A stretch of DNA of 64,000 bases, from NCBI RefSeq assembly GCF_030035675.1, contig NC_084482.1, positions 186,841,873-186,905,872 of the forward strand. The letters are read 5' to 3'. The position numbers and the translations under genes are program-made. This document shows positions 11,575-22,989 of the stretch, piece after piece (positions within the stretch are counted from its first letter, which is position 1; each line of letters starts with the position of its first letter). The notes beneath the pieces are model-generated. The model ran no database searches. It had not been told where the DNA came from and saw only the letters and a list, made by a program, of their open reading frames with translations. This DNA comes from Rhineura floridana. Taxonomy: Eukaryota; Chordata; Lepidosauria; Squamata; Rhineuridae.

Positions 11575-11752
11575 TGCTATACAGTAGTTTAAAAAAAGAT
11601 TTAACGGGTGGGCTGATGTTTTTATGTATATCTCGAGAACCGGACCACCTAGAAACTTAATTTTTTTTAAAATTAAAGCTGAGAATCACCCCCCTCTGAT
11701 GGTGTCACCTGGTGTGGCCTGCACCCCCCGCACCCCTGTAGTGATGCCACTG
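11575..11752. mobile_element. End of a DNA transposon (TAGTGATGCCACTG terminus)
   Basis: The sequence runs from a GTATATCTCGAGAACCGG stretch to TAGTGATGCCACTG, the reverse of the terminus at 3180-3193. GGTGTCACCTGGTGTGG next to it parallels GGTGTCACCCAGTGCGG at 3606. No coding sequence is present. Confidence 0.5.
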
Positions 11753-11759
11753 ACAGCCC

Positions 11760-12388
11760 CCCCTCCATCTGGCTAGGACTAAGAGCACTTCCAGGCTGTC
11801 ACTATTTTGGGGTGGGATTCAGTCATGTATCAGCAAGTTCAGGTAGCACAGTTATTGTTGATTGAGAGGTCTTGTGCAAAAAATGCACTTCCCGAAAAGA
11901 TTAGACTTTTTATGATAAGGAAAGAGTTGAGGAAATGAACTGGAAAGTGTGGGATAATTCTTGCTTTGATTCATCATCTAGCGTCCCCACAAACAAATCG
12001 GAATGAATGCTCATTAAGTGGCTGATGTCATCTAAGCTCCCTGCAAACAAACAGGATGAATTCTCAATCAACAGATCATTGGGAAACGTCCTAAATTGCT
12101 TGTGCTCCCTTTCCAGAAATGTCTCCATCATCAGCCATTTCATCTGGCTGACACACAAAGAGTAATGAGACAGACACCCTGCCCCACTCTGTTGGCTAGG
12201 ACCAATTGCCAATTGGATTTCCCTCTCCTAAACTGCTATATGGCCAAGGAACCTGATTTGTGTTTATTTTCTTTTTTCCTTCCCATCCCCTTTCATCTTG
12301 TGTAATAAGGCCCTATTTTAAACAGTGAGTGCATTAGCAGAATAAGTGGTAATATTAAATAATAATAATAATAAAAATGTTGTAAGTC
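11760..12388. other. Unannotated stretch
   Basis: Nothing recognisable was seen beyond a short (AAT)n run near 12358-12375. The open frame 11910-12212 (minus) has no known domain. Confidence 0.4.
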
Positions 12389-12390
12389 AG

Positions 12391-12667
12391 GAATGGGAGG
12401 CCTGTGTCCATCTAGATCAGCCTTTCCCAACCAGTGTGCCTCCAGATGTTGTTGGACCGCAATTCCCATCTTTCCTGACCATTGGTAATGCTGGTTGAGG
12501 CTGATGGGAGTTGTGGTCCAACAACATCTGGAGGCACATTGGTTGGGAAAGGCTGCTCTAGATGTTGTTGTACTGTGACTCCCATCAGTCCCAGCCAGCA
12601 TGGCCAGTAGTCATGGATGATGGAAGTTGAAGTCCAACAACATCTGAACTGCCACGGGTTTCCCATC
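12391..12667. mobile_element. Palindromic MITE (outer member of a nest)
   Basis: The left end GAATGGGAGGCCTGTGTCC and the right end GCCACGGGTTTCCCATC are inverted relatives. The internal arm carries GATGTTGTTGTACTGTGAC and a matching CAACAACATC. Another palindromic MITE (12418-12555) has landed inside it. Confidence 0.6.
12418..12555. mobile_element. hAT-type palindromic MITE nested in another MITE
   Basis: It starts CAGCCTTTCCCAACCAGTG and ends with the inverted CATTGGTTGGGAAAGGCTG. The two halves fold back over almost the full 138 bp. The flanking 8-mers ATCTAGAT (12410-12417) and CTCTAGAT (12556-12563) differ at one base, which fits the 8-bp duplication of hAT elements. Confidence 0.75.
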
Positions 12668-13058
12668 TCAATTTAAAGCGAATGCACAAGCAATTTGAGA
12701 TGCTTGAGCTAAGATTTTTCCCCTGCTCAAAATTAATTCCCCTTTGACCAAACTTACCAAAGAGAATCCCATGAGACTAAAATCACAGAGAGCTTCAATT
12801 CATAGGAAATTATCTATGAGTAGGTTATGTGGATAGTGTTGTTCTTGTTTGGATGAAAGTATTTATCCTATAGGAATCACTCCAGGAGTCATCTTTTCAA
12901 ACCTGATCCAAATACTTGCAGAATTCCATCTTAGCTATCTTTGCCGTTGTTATTTTGGGCCCCAGCCTGTGAAAATCCTTCCTGCTCTACATAAAAGATG
13001 GGTAATTTATCCATCTGATTAGGGGTCCTTGCAGACTGTTTTTTTCACTGATTACCAG

Positions 13059-13215
13059 AGCTTGGAAGTAACTCGTTAGAAATAACGAGTTACTTGTAAT
13101 TTGTTACTATTTTGCATAACAAGTGGGTAACTTCGTTACATTTTGTATGTAACAGAATGAGTGGTAATTTCATTACTTTTGAGCTGCAAATGTAACTTTT
13201 TTGTGTTACATTTGG
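13059..13215. mobile_element. hAT-like element, start fragment
   Basis: It opens CAGAGCTTGGAAGTAACTCG followed by alternating GTTAC and GTAAC motifs. The terminus is inverted relative to those at 296 and 17727. A CpG-containing unique-looking stretch and the 32-bp minisatellite follow, and these may be internal to the same element. The right boundary is unknown. Confidence 0.45.
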
Positions 13216-13555
13216 ATGTTACGGGGGGAAGCAGGGGCAATCATCTGCTGCTGTGATTGGTGGAATGGTGGAGGAAAGATATGTGCCTCAAACTGGGCTT
13301 CTGCGCTGTTTAGCTCTTTCCTCGTGCTCTATGGAGGCACGAGGGAGGAAGTGGAGAGTCGGACAGCGCTGGAGGGCAAGGAGGAGTAGAAGGCAGAAGC
13401 AGCAGAATGGAAGTGAAGAGCTGTGGAGGTGAGTGTATGTGTTACCCTTTCCAGCCTACTCTCCCTGCCCCCCCCACTCGTCCTGCCTCCCTCAGCCTGC
13501 TCGCCCGCCCCCTCTGCTCTTCCTGGCACCCCCTGCTTGTCCTCGCATCTCCTCT

Positions 13556-14107
13556 GCTTCTCCTTGCACCCCCTCCACTTGTCCTTGCACCCTCTTTGCA
13601 TCCCCTCCGCTTGTCCTTGCACCCTCTTTGCATCCCCTCTGCTTGTCCTTGCACCCTCTCTGCACCCCCTCCGCTTGTCCTTGCACCCTCTTTGCATCCC
13701 CTCCGCTTGTCCTTGCACCCTCTTTGCATCCCCTTTGCTTGTCCTTGCACCCTCTTTGCATCCCCTTCGCTTGTCCTTGCACCCTCTTTGCATCCCCTCT
13801 GCTTGTCCTTGCACCCTCTTTGCATCCCCTCCGCTTGTCCTTGCACCCTCTTTGCATCCCCTCTGCTTGTCCTTGCACCCTCTTTGCATCCCCTCCGCTT
13901 GTCCTTGCACCCTCTTTGCATCCCCTCTGCTTGTCCTTGCACCCTCTTTGCATCCCCTTTGCTTGTCCTTGCACCCTCTTTGCATCCCCTTCGCTTGTCC
14001 TTGCACTCTCTTTGCATCCCCTCTGCTTGTCCTTGCACCCTCTTTGCATCTCCTCCGCTTGTCCTTGCACCCTCTTTGCATCCCCTCCGCTTGTCCTTGC
14101 ACCCCTC
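13556..14107. repeat. Minisatellite, 32-bp unit, about 17 copies
   Basis: The unit contains CTTGCACCCTCTTTGCATCC and then CCTCTGCTTGTC, with few substitutions between copies. The unit length is not a multiple of three and it has no stop in any frame. All frames on both strands therefore stay open, giving false proteins of 200-257 residues rich in Leu, Cys, Pro and Ser (plus strand) or Gln, Gly and Arg (minus strand). Confidence 0.95.
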
Positions 14108-14109
14108 CA

Positions 14110-15095
14110 GAGAGGGTGAAAATTGGGAACTGGCAAGAGACTAGGAGGTAGGTGCAGTCTCATACTTCTGTTTGTGTGTTTTGCTTCAGTTATGTGCCTC
14201 TCATAGAGCGACTCACTAGGCAGCAAGAGATGACTACCCCAAGCAACTAATTTGGGGCACCATGCAACAAATTATTAGCTATTTTAATTTTTGGTTGTTG
14301 TATATTTACTGTCAGGAAGAGGTACTTGTGAGATTTTCTGCCTCAAATGCCAACATAACTTTTCAAGCTATGGTACTATGACCTTGACTTGGGGGCAGGG
14401 CACCATTTGCTCTTCTGCTTCAAGTAGCAAAATGTCTTGGGCTCCACCTGCTTGCAGTCATTTCACATACTGGACAACTAACATGGCTTTTTGGTGAAGG
14501 GCAAGAGAGAATAAGACTGTTATCTCAAAAACAGTTGTGCTTGAGGAAAAGATGGCAAACATGTAGAACTGAACTTTTCTGCAATAATATAGACATTTGC
14601 GTAGGGTATTTTTTTCTACTCATGGAATATTAAATCTTTAAGTCCTAAATCCTTTGTCATCCCCTCCCCCTTGTGCACACCCTTTACACTGTCTTTCTCC
14701 CTATGCATGTAGGTCAAAATGACAACTGGTGTAGTTTGGGAATTAACAGAATGAGAGCTGAATTACAACTCAAAAAAGAACTTCCCTGCTGGTGTCTGCT
14801 ACTGATGTGGGGGGCATTTTGTTGGGGAGAAGTGATGAGAGGGGGTAATTTGCTGCTGAAACTTTTTATCTGCAACCCCTTCCCTGGCCACTTTCCCCTA
14901 ACTGATGGAGGTCAATAAGGAAGAATATGGGGCATTGCACTGGTAAAGTGGCAGGCATGGAAAACAGCCCCTTCCATCTATCTCCTGCTTCACCTACCCA
15001 AATGCACCCCAGCAAATGCTTTGCACACTGACAGCACACATTTAGTTGGTTTTCTGGTATTTGCTGCTGAAAGTGTAGTTCCATGCTGGGTGCAG
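14110..15095. other. Unannotated stretch
   Basis: No gene or clear repeat was found. A short CORE-SINE-like trace (CATGAACTCGCTGGATGACC) follows at about 15100-15152. Confidence 0.4.
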
Positions 15096-15151
15096 CTGGG
15101 ACGTTCTGAGTTCATATCTTACCACAGCCATGAACTCGCTGGATGACCTTC

Positions 15152-15458
15152 TGGCCACACCCATGCCAGACATTTATGCCACTTTAAACAGTCATGACTT
15201 CCCCCAAAGAATCCTGGCAAGTGTAGTTTGTGACGGATGCTGAGTGTTATTAGGAGACTCCTATTCTCCCGACAGAGCTCCAATGTCCAGAGTGGTTTAA
15301 CAGTCAGCCCCTCTTCTCAGACAATTCTGTGACTGGAGTTCTGTGGGGGGAATTGGGGTCTCCTAACAACTCTCAGGACCCTTCACAAATTACACTTCCC
15401 AGGATTCTGAGATCATGACTGTTTAAAGTGGAATAAATGTCTGGTGTGGATGTAGCCT
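15152..15458. mobile_element. Palindromic MITE (CTTTAAACAGTCATGACTTC type)
   Basis: The left arm has ACTTTAAACAGTCATGACTT and AAGAATCCTGGCAAGTGTAG. The right arm has CACTTCCCAGGATTCTGAG and CATGACTGTTTAAAGTGG. Full relatives lie at 33464-33744 and 44085-44370, with a partial one near 16310-16440. No coding capacity. Confidence 0.75.
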
Positions 15459-15579
15459 TAGTGAGCCATTTTTCTTTCCAGCCTGCCCATCAATCATATG
15501 GACATTAAAAAAATCTGGACTATTATAAAAGTTAGAATTTTATTTGAAACACCTTTCAACACTCAAAAAAGGACTGTCA

Positions 15580-15775
15580 GTCATTAGAGCAGTATGACAA
15601 TGGAACCAATTACCTAGGGAAGTGGTGGGCTCTCCAACATTGGAAGCATTCAAGAGGCAGCTGGACAGCCACCTGTCAGGTGTGCTTTAACTTGGATTCC
15701 TGCATTGAGCAGGGGTGTGGACTCGATGACCTTAAAAGTTCCTTCCAACTCTACTGTTCTATAATTTTCTGTTAG
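15580..15775 (+). mobile_element. CR1 3' end fragment
   Basis: It contains GACAATGGAACCAATTACCT, CAAGAGGCAGCTGGACAGCC and CTTCCAACTCTACTGTTCTA, the 3' untranslated end of CR1 as also seen at 27720-27915. It is strongly 5'-truncated. Confidence 0.8.
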
Positions 15776-15781
15776 CTGAGA

Positions 15782-15782
<1 letters not shown>

Positions 15783-15831
<49 letters not shown>

Positions 15832-15877
15832 ACTCACTCACTCACTCACTCACTCACTCACTCACTCACTCACTCAC
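15783..15877. repeat. Compound microsatellite (CT)n then (CTCA)n
   Basis: About 45 bp of CT repeats pass directly into about 50 bp of CTCA repeats. Confidence 0.97.
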
Positions 15878-16309
15878 ACAGCCACTGAGCATTCCATAAC
15901 AGAGCATGCTCAGTACTCATTTGGGCTGTTTTGGGAGTCATTCCCTTTCTGTTTTCTCTCTCACTTTTTTGTATTCTGCAACACTTGGGGTTCCCTCTTG
16001 CCCACTAATACTCCTTATTATGTGTGGTATGGATGGTGATACCATGGCTACATAAGCAACAACACTTCCAGCCTGAGCTTCAGAAATAGAGGGAATGACA
16101 CTCTGACCAGTTTAAGTGGTTAGTATTTAAATCTGATTGGAAACTGTTCAATTTGATACAAGGTGGCTATTAAGCATGACCTAAAAGCTGCAATTCCAAG
16201 CATACTTACTTGGAAGTAATTCCCATAGCAGTAAATAGGATTTACTTCTGGGAGTATAGAATCAATCCGTAAGAGTCTCCCAGTAGACACCATACATGTA
16301 AGCACATGG

Positions 16310-16440
16310 CTTTTCCCCAAGAATCTTGGGGACTGTAGTTTACTCCTCACAGAGCTACAATTCCCAGCACCCGTAACAAACTACAGTTCCCAGGATTCTT
16401 TTTTGGGGTGGTGGTGGAAATGTGCTTTAAATCTGTCATG
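16310..16440. mobile_element. Partial palindromic MITE
   Basis: CCCAAGAATCTTGGGGACTG and CAGTTCCCAGGATTCTTTTT form opposed arms of the family seen whole at 15152-15458. The outer ends are degraded. Confidence 0.55.
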
Positions 16441-16596
16441 TGTATGCAACTTTGGTGAGATAATAGCTGAAGGTAATCAGCCCAAAATGATAACAAATAA
16501 TCAGTAGGCATTCCCAAAAGACATTCAAACAGTGGGTAAAAAAAAGTGAGAATTACAGAGGCAAACACAGAATGCAGTTAAGCAATAAAGTAATCC

Positions 16597-16880
16597 AAGA
16601 GAGAGGAGACACCTTTGTCTCTGCTCTCTCCCTCCTGAGCCAGGAGGGCAACTCCCAAACCTGAGTGTTGCGCCTCCAAGTTAGTTAGAACTAGGTATGC
16701 CTTTCCTATCTACTATGTATTTCTATAAATAAAATAGCTTTTCTTATTTTACTAAGTCTTAAGTCTCAGTGATCTCAGTGCAGAGTAAAAGCCTGCCACT
16801 TAGGTAAACGCACACATTGGCGCACACACATCTCAGACTGTTGACAATCTCTGCTAATATCTATACAAATTTACATAACA
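16597..16880 (+). mobile_element. LTR fragment of the family at 495-1006
   Basis: It matches, in the opposite orientation, the part of the 495-1006 LTR that carries the polyadenylation signal (AATAAAATAGC near 16728) and ends CAAATTTACATAACA. The beginning of the LTR is missing. No internal region is attached. Confidence 0.65.
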
Positions 16881-17340
16881 TGCATCACCTGAACTCACAT
16901 GATCTAGAGTTACCTTAGATCTTGCAACATTTGCAAATGAGAAGCAATAGGGTTTTATATTAGTTCTGATTGTCTATTGGGCTATCATAGGGTATGTATT
17001 TTTTGCCTTTTCTATGGCAAAAACTCCAACTTCAGTGGAATTTATGTGATGTGTTCTAATCATTTGAATTTGGCTAATGAATGCTTTACTCTTTCATCAG
17101 AACTTTAGCAGTAGTACTAAAATACTAATAAAAAAGGGAAAGAGAAAAAATACTTTACATACATCATTCAGCTGTATTGTTACTTATAGATATAGATATA
17201 AAGGATAAACGGCATTTTGTCAAAAGTATTTTTGTCTACATTTTATACCTCCTCCTTGGTTTTCCAAGCTTGGCATGGAATGCTTGTCATACAGAATTAA
17301 TTTGAAATGCTGCATTATCATAATCATCATCTTCAAAATA
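16881..17340. other. Unannotated AT-rich stretch
   Basis: No gene or recognisable repeat was seen. Confidence 0.4.
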
Positions 17341-17346
17341 AAAAAT

Positions 17347-17467
17347 AAATGTACTGCCTTCAAGCTGATTCCGACTTATGGTGACCCTATGAATAGGGTT
17401 TTCATGAGAGGCAGTGACTGGCCCAAGGTCACCCAATGAGCTTCATGGCTATGTGGGGATTCGAACC
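17347..17467 (-). mobile_element. SINE with BovB-type tail, internally deleted
   Basis: Read on the minus strand, the head and CORE part (GAAGCTCATTGGGTGACCTT) join the tail (AGGGTCACCATAAGTCGG) without the usual GGTAAACCACCTCTG middle. It abuts the hAT-like fragment at 17473, so its head is cut there. Confidence 0.7.
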
Positions 17468-17472
17468 CTTCT

Positions 17473-17727
17473 ACTACCCGCTGTGTGTGTGTGTTTAGTT
17501 TTAATATTGTTTTAGGCTTCTTAGATGTGAAGCAGCCAAGGCCAGCACCTTGTAGGCATTTTTTTAAAAAGTAACTGAAATGTAATTGTAGTGATTACTT
17601 TTGAGAAAAAGTGAAGTAATCAGTTACTTTCAGAGCAATTGTAATTGTTACTGTAATTACTACTTTTTGGCCAAGTAATTGTAACTGTAATTTATTACTT
17701 TTTAAAAGTAATCTTCCAAGCTCTGAG
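17473..17727. mobile_element. hAT-like end fragment, second copy
   Basis: Nearly identical to 1-296, including GTGTGTGTGTTTA at the inner edge and CTTCCAAGCTCTG at the terminus. It abuts a LINE directly at 17728, so the LINE 3' end is missing at this junction. Confidence 0.55.
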
Positions 17728-18590
17728 TTTTCTCATATTTAATTGACAACAATTCGTTCGAACAAAATGTAGTCAAAGCTGCTAAGAGTCTTCTAAGGCC
17801 AACCAAGGATCTTGCCAACAGAACTATATCGTCAGCATATAAAAGTATGGACCTGGGACTGCCAGCCAGTATCGGTGCATGAGCAGAGATAGTGGCCAAG
17901 GAATCTACTATACTATTGATATATAAGTTGAATAGTAACGGGGCTAAAACACATCCCTGCTTAACTCCTTTAAACGTGGGGATGGGGTTAGATAAATGGC
18001 CCTTGTTATTGCATCTAACCCATAGGGATGTGTCCAAGTACAGTCCCCGGATCAATAAAAGCAGTCTTTTATCAATGTCCAAGGCACTTAATTTCTCCCA
18101 GAGTCTTTCACGAGAGATGGAGTCAAACGCTGATCTAAGATCAATGAAAGCTGTGTACAACATGGTATTAGGCTTGGTCGAATATTTAGATATTAAATGA
18201 TAAAGAATTAAGGCCTGGTCAATAGTTGAATGGCCAGGCCTAAAGCCTGCTTGTTCCTGGGCCAATAGGTTCTTTTGCTCTACCCAGGCATTCAGTTTTT
18301 CATACAATAGGGTCGCATAAAGTTTGCTAATTATGTTCAAAAGACTTATCGGTCTATAGTTGGCTGGACCAGTATGAGAACCTTTTTTATATATCGGGAT
18401 AATTATTGCAAGGCCCCACTCTTTAGGGATTTTCATTGAGCGGTTAATATAGGAAAACAGAGCAGCTAATAAAGGGGCCCACCATTCTGGGTTTGATTTG
18501 AACACTTCCGCTGGGATATTATCACTACCGGGGGCTTTCCTGAGCTTAAGTTTTGCGATTAAGTAGAGGACCTCCGGTATAGTAACAGGA
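17728..18590 (-). pseudogene. Reverse transcriptase region of the uncertain LINE
   Basis: The first part reads KLRKAPGSDNIPAEVFK and joins the frame that starts at 18505. The fingers and palm motifs run to LLYADDIVLLARSLVGLRRL, and the reading ends near the repeat junction at 17728. The thumb, C-terminal domain and 3' end are missing. One in-frame stop (TAG near 18593) lies between it and the endonuclease part. This copy is inactive. Confidence 0.85.
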
Positions 18591-18592
18591 GC

Positions 18593-20025
18593 CTATTCAG
18601 GCATTTCATCTTCCGAATAGTGTATTACAGCACCAGTGTCAATATTGTTTTGGTATAATCTGGCAAAATAATTCTCCCAAACAACTGGAGGGATATGGCA
18701 ATCTAAGTTAGATAAAGGTTTTGGCCAGTTATACGAGACAAGTCTCCAGAATAGGGTAGAATTTTTTGACTTGGAGGCATATAGAAGGCGTAGCCAGGAT
18801 TTATTCAGTTCTGTTTTCTTTTTCTTTTTGAGCAAATTTTTATATTGTTTCCTTGCCATACAATAGGTTAATAAATGTTCAGATGATCTATTTACTTTAT
18901 AGGTTTTATAAGTTAATACTAATTGTTTTTTATTGTCACGACATTCTTGGTCGAACCATGATTTTGATTTTTTTAGAACATTTTTCCTATTACAGTTAGA
19001 AGTTGTTAAAAGAGATTTTTGGAAGGAAGCTACTAGTTCTTGAAAGTAAGGTGATGGGTTGTCAGGATAGGATGTTGTAGTAATAAATTCTCTTATCATT
19101 AAAGTAGTTGAAGAATTTAACCATACATTTAATTCTTTCTCTAATTTGGGTATCCATCTCAGCCTTCCCGGCTGAATGTCTACCTCTTTTTTAGTAAATG
19201 TCCGGTGATCTAATAATAAAGATGGTGCATTACAATTGAGAACAATATTTAAGGGTCGGTGGTCGCTCTCCGGGCATTCTTCCACTTTAAAATTATCCAC
19301 TAGTTGAAAAACTTCATGCGATACAAAGACTAGGTCAATCAAGGATGCTCCTCTTGGTGATAGATAAGTAAATTCCCCTTCAAGATCCCCAAAAGTACGA
19401 CCATTTAGAAGAACTAAATTTAAATTAGTTAATTTTTGCATCAGATAGATGCCAGCATAGTTTATTCCACTATCTCTTGATTGTCTTACAGGTAAGTTAA
19501 AGAAGCCTTCTATTGTAGGAGGAATCATTTGGTATTTGTTGTATAAAGCAACATCAGGCACGCCTAATCTGGCATTGAAATCACCAGCAACTATCAATGA
19601 AGCTTCGGGGTATGTAGCAGTTAAATTCTCTAAATACCCTTCCAAACTTAAGACCTTGTCAATGGCAGTTTTTTTATCTTTACTTGGAGGTAAGTATACA
19701 TCAACAAGCAATACAGTATAGCAGGGCAGTTTTATAATTAGAGCCAGAGCTAGGTTTGACAAGGATTCAAGCCTTAAAATTTGGGCATTAATTTTGGTTG
19801 AAACAAATAGACAGTTGCCTCCTTTTGGGCGACCACCTCTGGAACTTTGGGTAGCCTTTAAATAAAAAGGGGCATAGTTATTTAAATGAGGCTCAGCCAT
19901 TATCCAGGTTTCTTGTAAAAAGATAATGTCAAATTGAGCTAGAAAATCAGTGACATAAGGGTCTAGATCTTTATTCCTCCATCCTGCTATATTCCAGGAA
20001 ATGATCTTTAGTTGGTGTAAGCTTG
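18593..20025 (-). pseudogene. Endonuclease region of the uncertain LINE
   Basis: The start, upstream of the first methionine, reads LKIISWNIAGWRNKDLDPYV and IIFLQETW, giving the N and E motifs. LIVAGDFNARLG and SDHRPLNIVL supply the D/N and terminal SDH motifs of an APE-type nuclease. The region stays open for 435 codons from 19900. A Lys- and Asn-rich linker follows toward the RT. Confidence 0.85.
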
Positions 20026-20038
20026 AAGGAGGGCTTTG

Positions 20039-21957
20039 TCAGATTTCAGAAGGCCAAGGGGCAGAAAAATCCCCTGGTGACATTTTTTCCCCGGTCTTCA
20101 ATTCCACAAGGTGCATAGCGGTAGGTTGACCCAAGGAGTTAGGCATTGCTAAAATATGCGTGTTTAGTTTTTCTTTGGGATTCCCCTCTGCTAATATCTC
20201 ATAGAGATCCTCGCTCTCTTTTCCAGCATAATGTGAGAGGGGTGAATTTGATGTTTCTAAAAGTTCTGAACTTACTTGACAATTCGCCGATCTAATGTAA
20301 GTATCGTCAAGTTGCCCCTTTCTTTTCGCTTTTAAGATAGTTACTAAATTTTCAAGGTTCGTCAAAATTTCCAATTGTGCTTCTGTTGACAATGCAGAAT
20401 ATGATTCAAGTAAATGTTGTTGTTCCGGGATATCAAACATTCCTTCCTCAATTGAAGCAGTTGGAGGAGTAGTTCTTTCGTGGATTTCTTGAAGCTTTGC
20501 AGCATTTGTATTTGTATCTTCAGGGATCATCGGCTGGGAAAACAGATCCTTTGTCCCCGCATTCAATTCTGAAGATCGGAGTTTAAGCTCATTTAAAGTC
20601 AATGGAAGTAGACTTTGTATTGGGGCTACATTTTTGAAGACCCTGTAACACCTTAAATTTTGTGAAAGAAGTAAATTTCTATTTTCGTATAGGAAGCTGG
20701 CTATTTTATTATCATGGAATGTAAGTATGGCTCTTGCTTCTATATAGTTATAGAAAAGGTATTCTATCGAAGCAACCTCCATACACCAGTCTAGTCTTGG
20801 AATAATATGTTCCATTATAGAGTGGAAATGCTTCCTTCACTGAATCTGGGTTAAAGCTCCTTTGGGTTTAGGAAAGTTTATTATAGCTATTTTTTCCTTG
20901 CTTAGGACCAATTCCCATGATTTGGATTTATGTGTCTCAGTCGATTCAGAATTGCCCAAAATCACTTTAAGTTGTTGAGGTTGAGGTTTGGTATAATTGA
21001 TTGAAGAAGAATGTGAAATTAGAGTATTGGACTCTGTTTTAAAAGGTTCTTGATCAGCAGGGTTGTTATTTTGCATCATTTGTGCCGAAATAGTTGTGTT
21101 TGTACTCTTTTCCGTCTTTGTTTTCTTAGATTTCCTTTTTCTCCTCTTTTTGCCCTTATTAGGTGCATTAGGAGTATCCATTAGCTTAAAGAGTTTATCA
21201 AATCTCATGTGAGATTTATTTCAAGTCTTACAAGATTTAATATTTTTACTCTTCTTAGATCGATTAGATGTTTGAGAGCTCGTCTTTTTGTCTACCATGG
21301 TAAGAGATGATTTCAGGCATGAGGTTTGGGTAGCCTGCGAGTTTGTGTATAAATCAGTTGCCATTCCTTTATGGTAATATTCTTTCTTGACGATTATATC
21401 GGCTAGTGTGGAAAGCAAAGCGTTCGACTCAGCCACAAAGTTGGAAATTTGTATTAGGGATTGAGTCATCACTTGGGGCCAATCTTCATTAACCACGGAG
21501 CCTTGATGGTTATTTAAATCAAGATCTTTTGTCTGTTCATGGAGATGTCTAAATTCTGAGGAACTAGACTTAAATTCTTCATAAATTGATGAGGATTCAA
21601 GAGGGGGCATTGAGCTGCAATCGCTTAAAGCTGAGGTATTATTTCCTTCCCCTGAGCTGCTACTTCAGAAAGGGAGTTTCCCTCTGCAGCTGTTGTTAAT
21701 TCCTGAGCCAAATTATGCCCTAACGGCTCTTCAATGTTTAGAATCCACGACAAAGAGTTATCCAGCGACCAATCATTATTACAGTTCTTGTCAGGCATCA
21801 TAGATTCGATCTCCTTCCCTAGCCCAACTTCCTTTGCTATATCCTTTGGACCATAAAAATGCGTCATCTTGGTTTGTATTCCTTTAACTTGGAGGGAGTT
21901 TATATTAGTACATAGTTCTATCCCAAGTTCTTTACATTTCTTTCTGGTTAAAACCAT
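20039..21957 (-). pseudogene. ORF1-like region of the uncertain LINE
   Basis: Four consecutive open stretches (21957-21625, 21610-21221, 21208-20837 and 20815-20039) lie upstream of the endonuclease. The last three share the ORF2 frame and are separated only by stops. The content is polar with a Lys-rich tract (KGKKRRKRKSKKTKTEKSTN). No zinc knuckle or RRM is obvious. The position suggests an ORF1 protein; its function is unknown. Confidence 0.6.
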
Positions 21958-22549
21958 CCTTTTAACTTGACATTTATACTTGATATTTATACTTATATTT
22001 ATACTTCAGCTACAATAGACTGACAAATCAGCGCCTCCCAAGGACGACGCAACCAAAACAGAGATTAGCTTCAAAGGGTAAGAGCCACAGTTTACTTGTC
22101 TGTATCAGCAAGGTTTAAGGGAAGGGAAGGAAGATTAAGATAACTCTCAGCACACTTTGTTAGTTGATTATCGTTTGTCTAGTCATTAGAGCCATTTGTT
22201 ACTGAGCAGGGCTTTACCTCTAAGGCGTTCCGGGTCAGCAGATATATCTTCCTCAGTAAACAGAGAGCTTACTTTTAAGGTTCAGATTTCCTGGCGTTCT
22301 TTGAAATGTGAAGTTTGAAGTTTAGGGAGAATTCCCATTTATCAGTCTGAAGTTTGGTGCACAGGGAAGTTGTTATTAATAGATTTCTTCCAAACACCAC
22401 TCCGACTTCAGTAAACACGTCTTTGTTAGTCAGCGGCCATTTTGTGTCCTGAATGGAAAGCATGTGTCATGTTTATTGTAAAGGTTTTCAAATACATAAA
22501 GTGACAGGACATAATGTTCAACATTGGAGGAAAACAATCCCAATACAAT

Positions 22550-22660
22550 CAATTATGTCTAATGTATTATTCTGTTTTGTACGTCGCCCAGAGTGGCTGG
22601 GTAACCAGCCAGATGGGCGACTAATAAATCGAAGAATAAATAAATAAATAAAAGCAAACA
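22550..22660 (+). mobile_element. L2-type 3' end
   Basis: GTACGTCGCCCAGAGTGGCT and CAGATGGGCGACTAATAAAT lead to an AATAAATAAATA tail, the same 3' signature as the L2 at 6192-7036. Confidence 0.6.
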
Positions 22661-22989
22661 ATAAATAAATGTAATAATAATAATAAAAAGAGGGAGAGGA
22701 AAAAAGGGAGGATAGGAGAGAAGTTGGAGAGTAAAGAGATATTAGGATAAGCCACTGCTGAAAAAAGAAAAGGGTATGTGAACAACATCCATATTATAAC
22801 ATGTCACTATTTAAATTATACATATGCATAACATTCGAATGACAAAGAGAAGTACAAAGAATATTAGGACAAGGTATAAAAAAGAGGCGGTGAATATAAT
22901 TCTGGGGTTATTCAACTGAAAATGTTCCTCCACAGAGAGTCATGGGTACAGGGAGGACTCCAATCATGTTCCTACGTTGGAACATAGCT

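Larger units (their letters stand above)
17728..22455 (-). mobile_element. LINE of uncertain clade with APE-type endonuclease
   Basis: On the minus strand an untranslated leader (22455-21960) is followed by an ORF1 region (21957-20039) and ORF2, with endonuclease (about 20025-18593) and RT (18590-17728, cut at the right edge of the hAT-like fragment). Only a few in-frame stops separate the pieces, and most of the length lies in a single frame. The RT has YRPISLLNIISKL, QEQAGFRPGHSTIDQ, FIDLRSAFDSISRERLW, GVKQGCVLAPLLFNLYIN and LLYADDIVLL. It resembles I/Vingi- or RTE-X-like elements more than CR1, L2, BovB or L1, but the clade needs a tree. Confidence 0.8.

Noticed and set aside
13556-14107. 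CRISPR-like array
   Set aside because: The units are contiguous with no spacers, and the window is vertebrate DNA.
13329-14226. Six overlapping open frames of about 200-257 codons
   Set aside because: They are produced by a stop-free 32-bp tandem unit read in all frames; no start context, domain or splice support.
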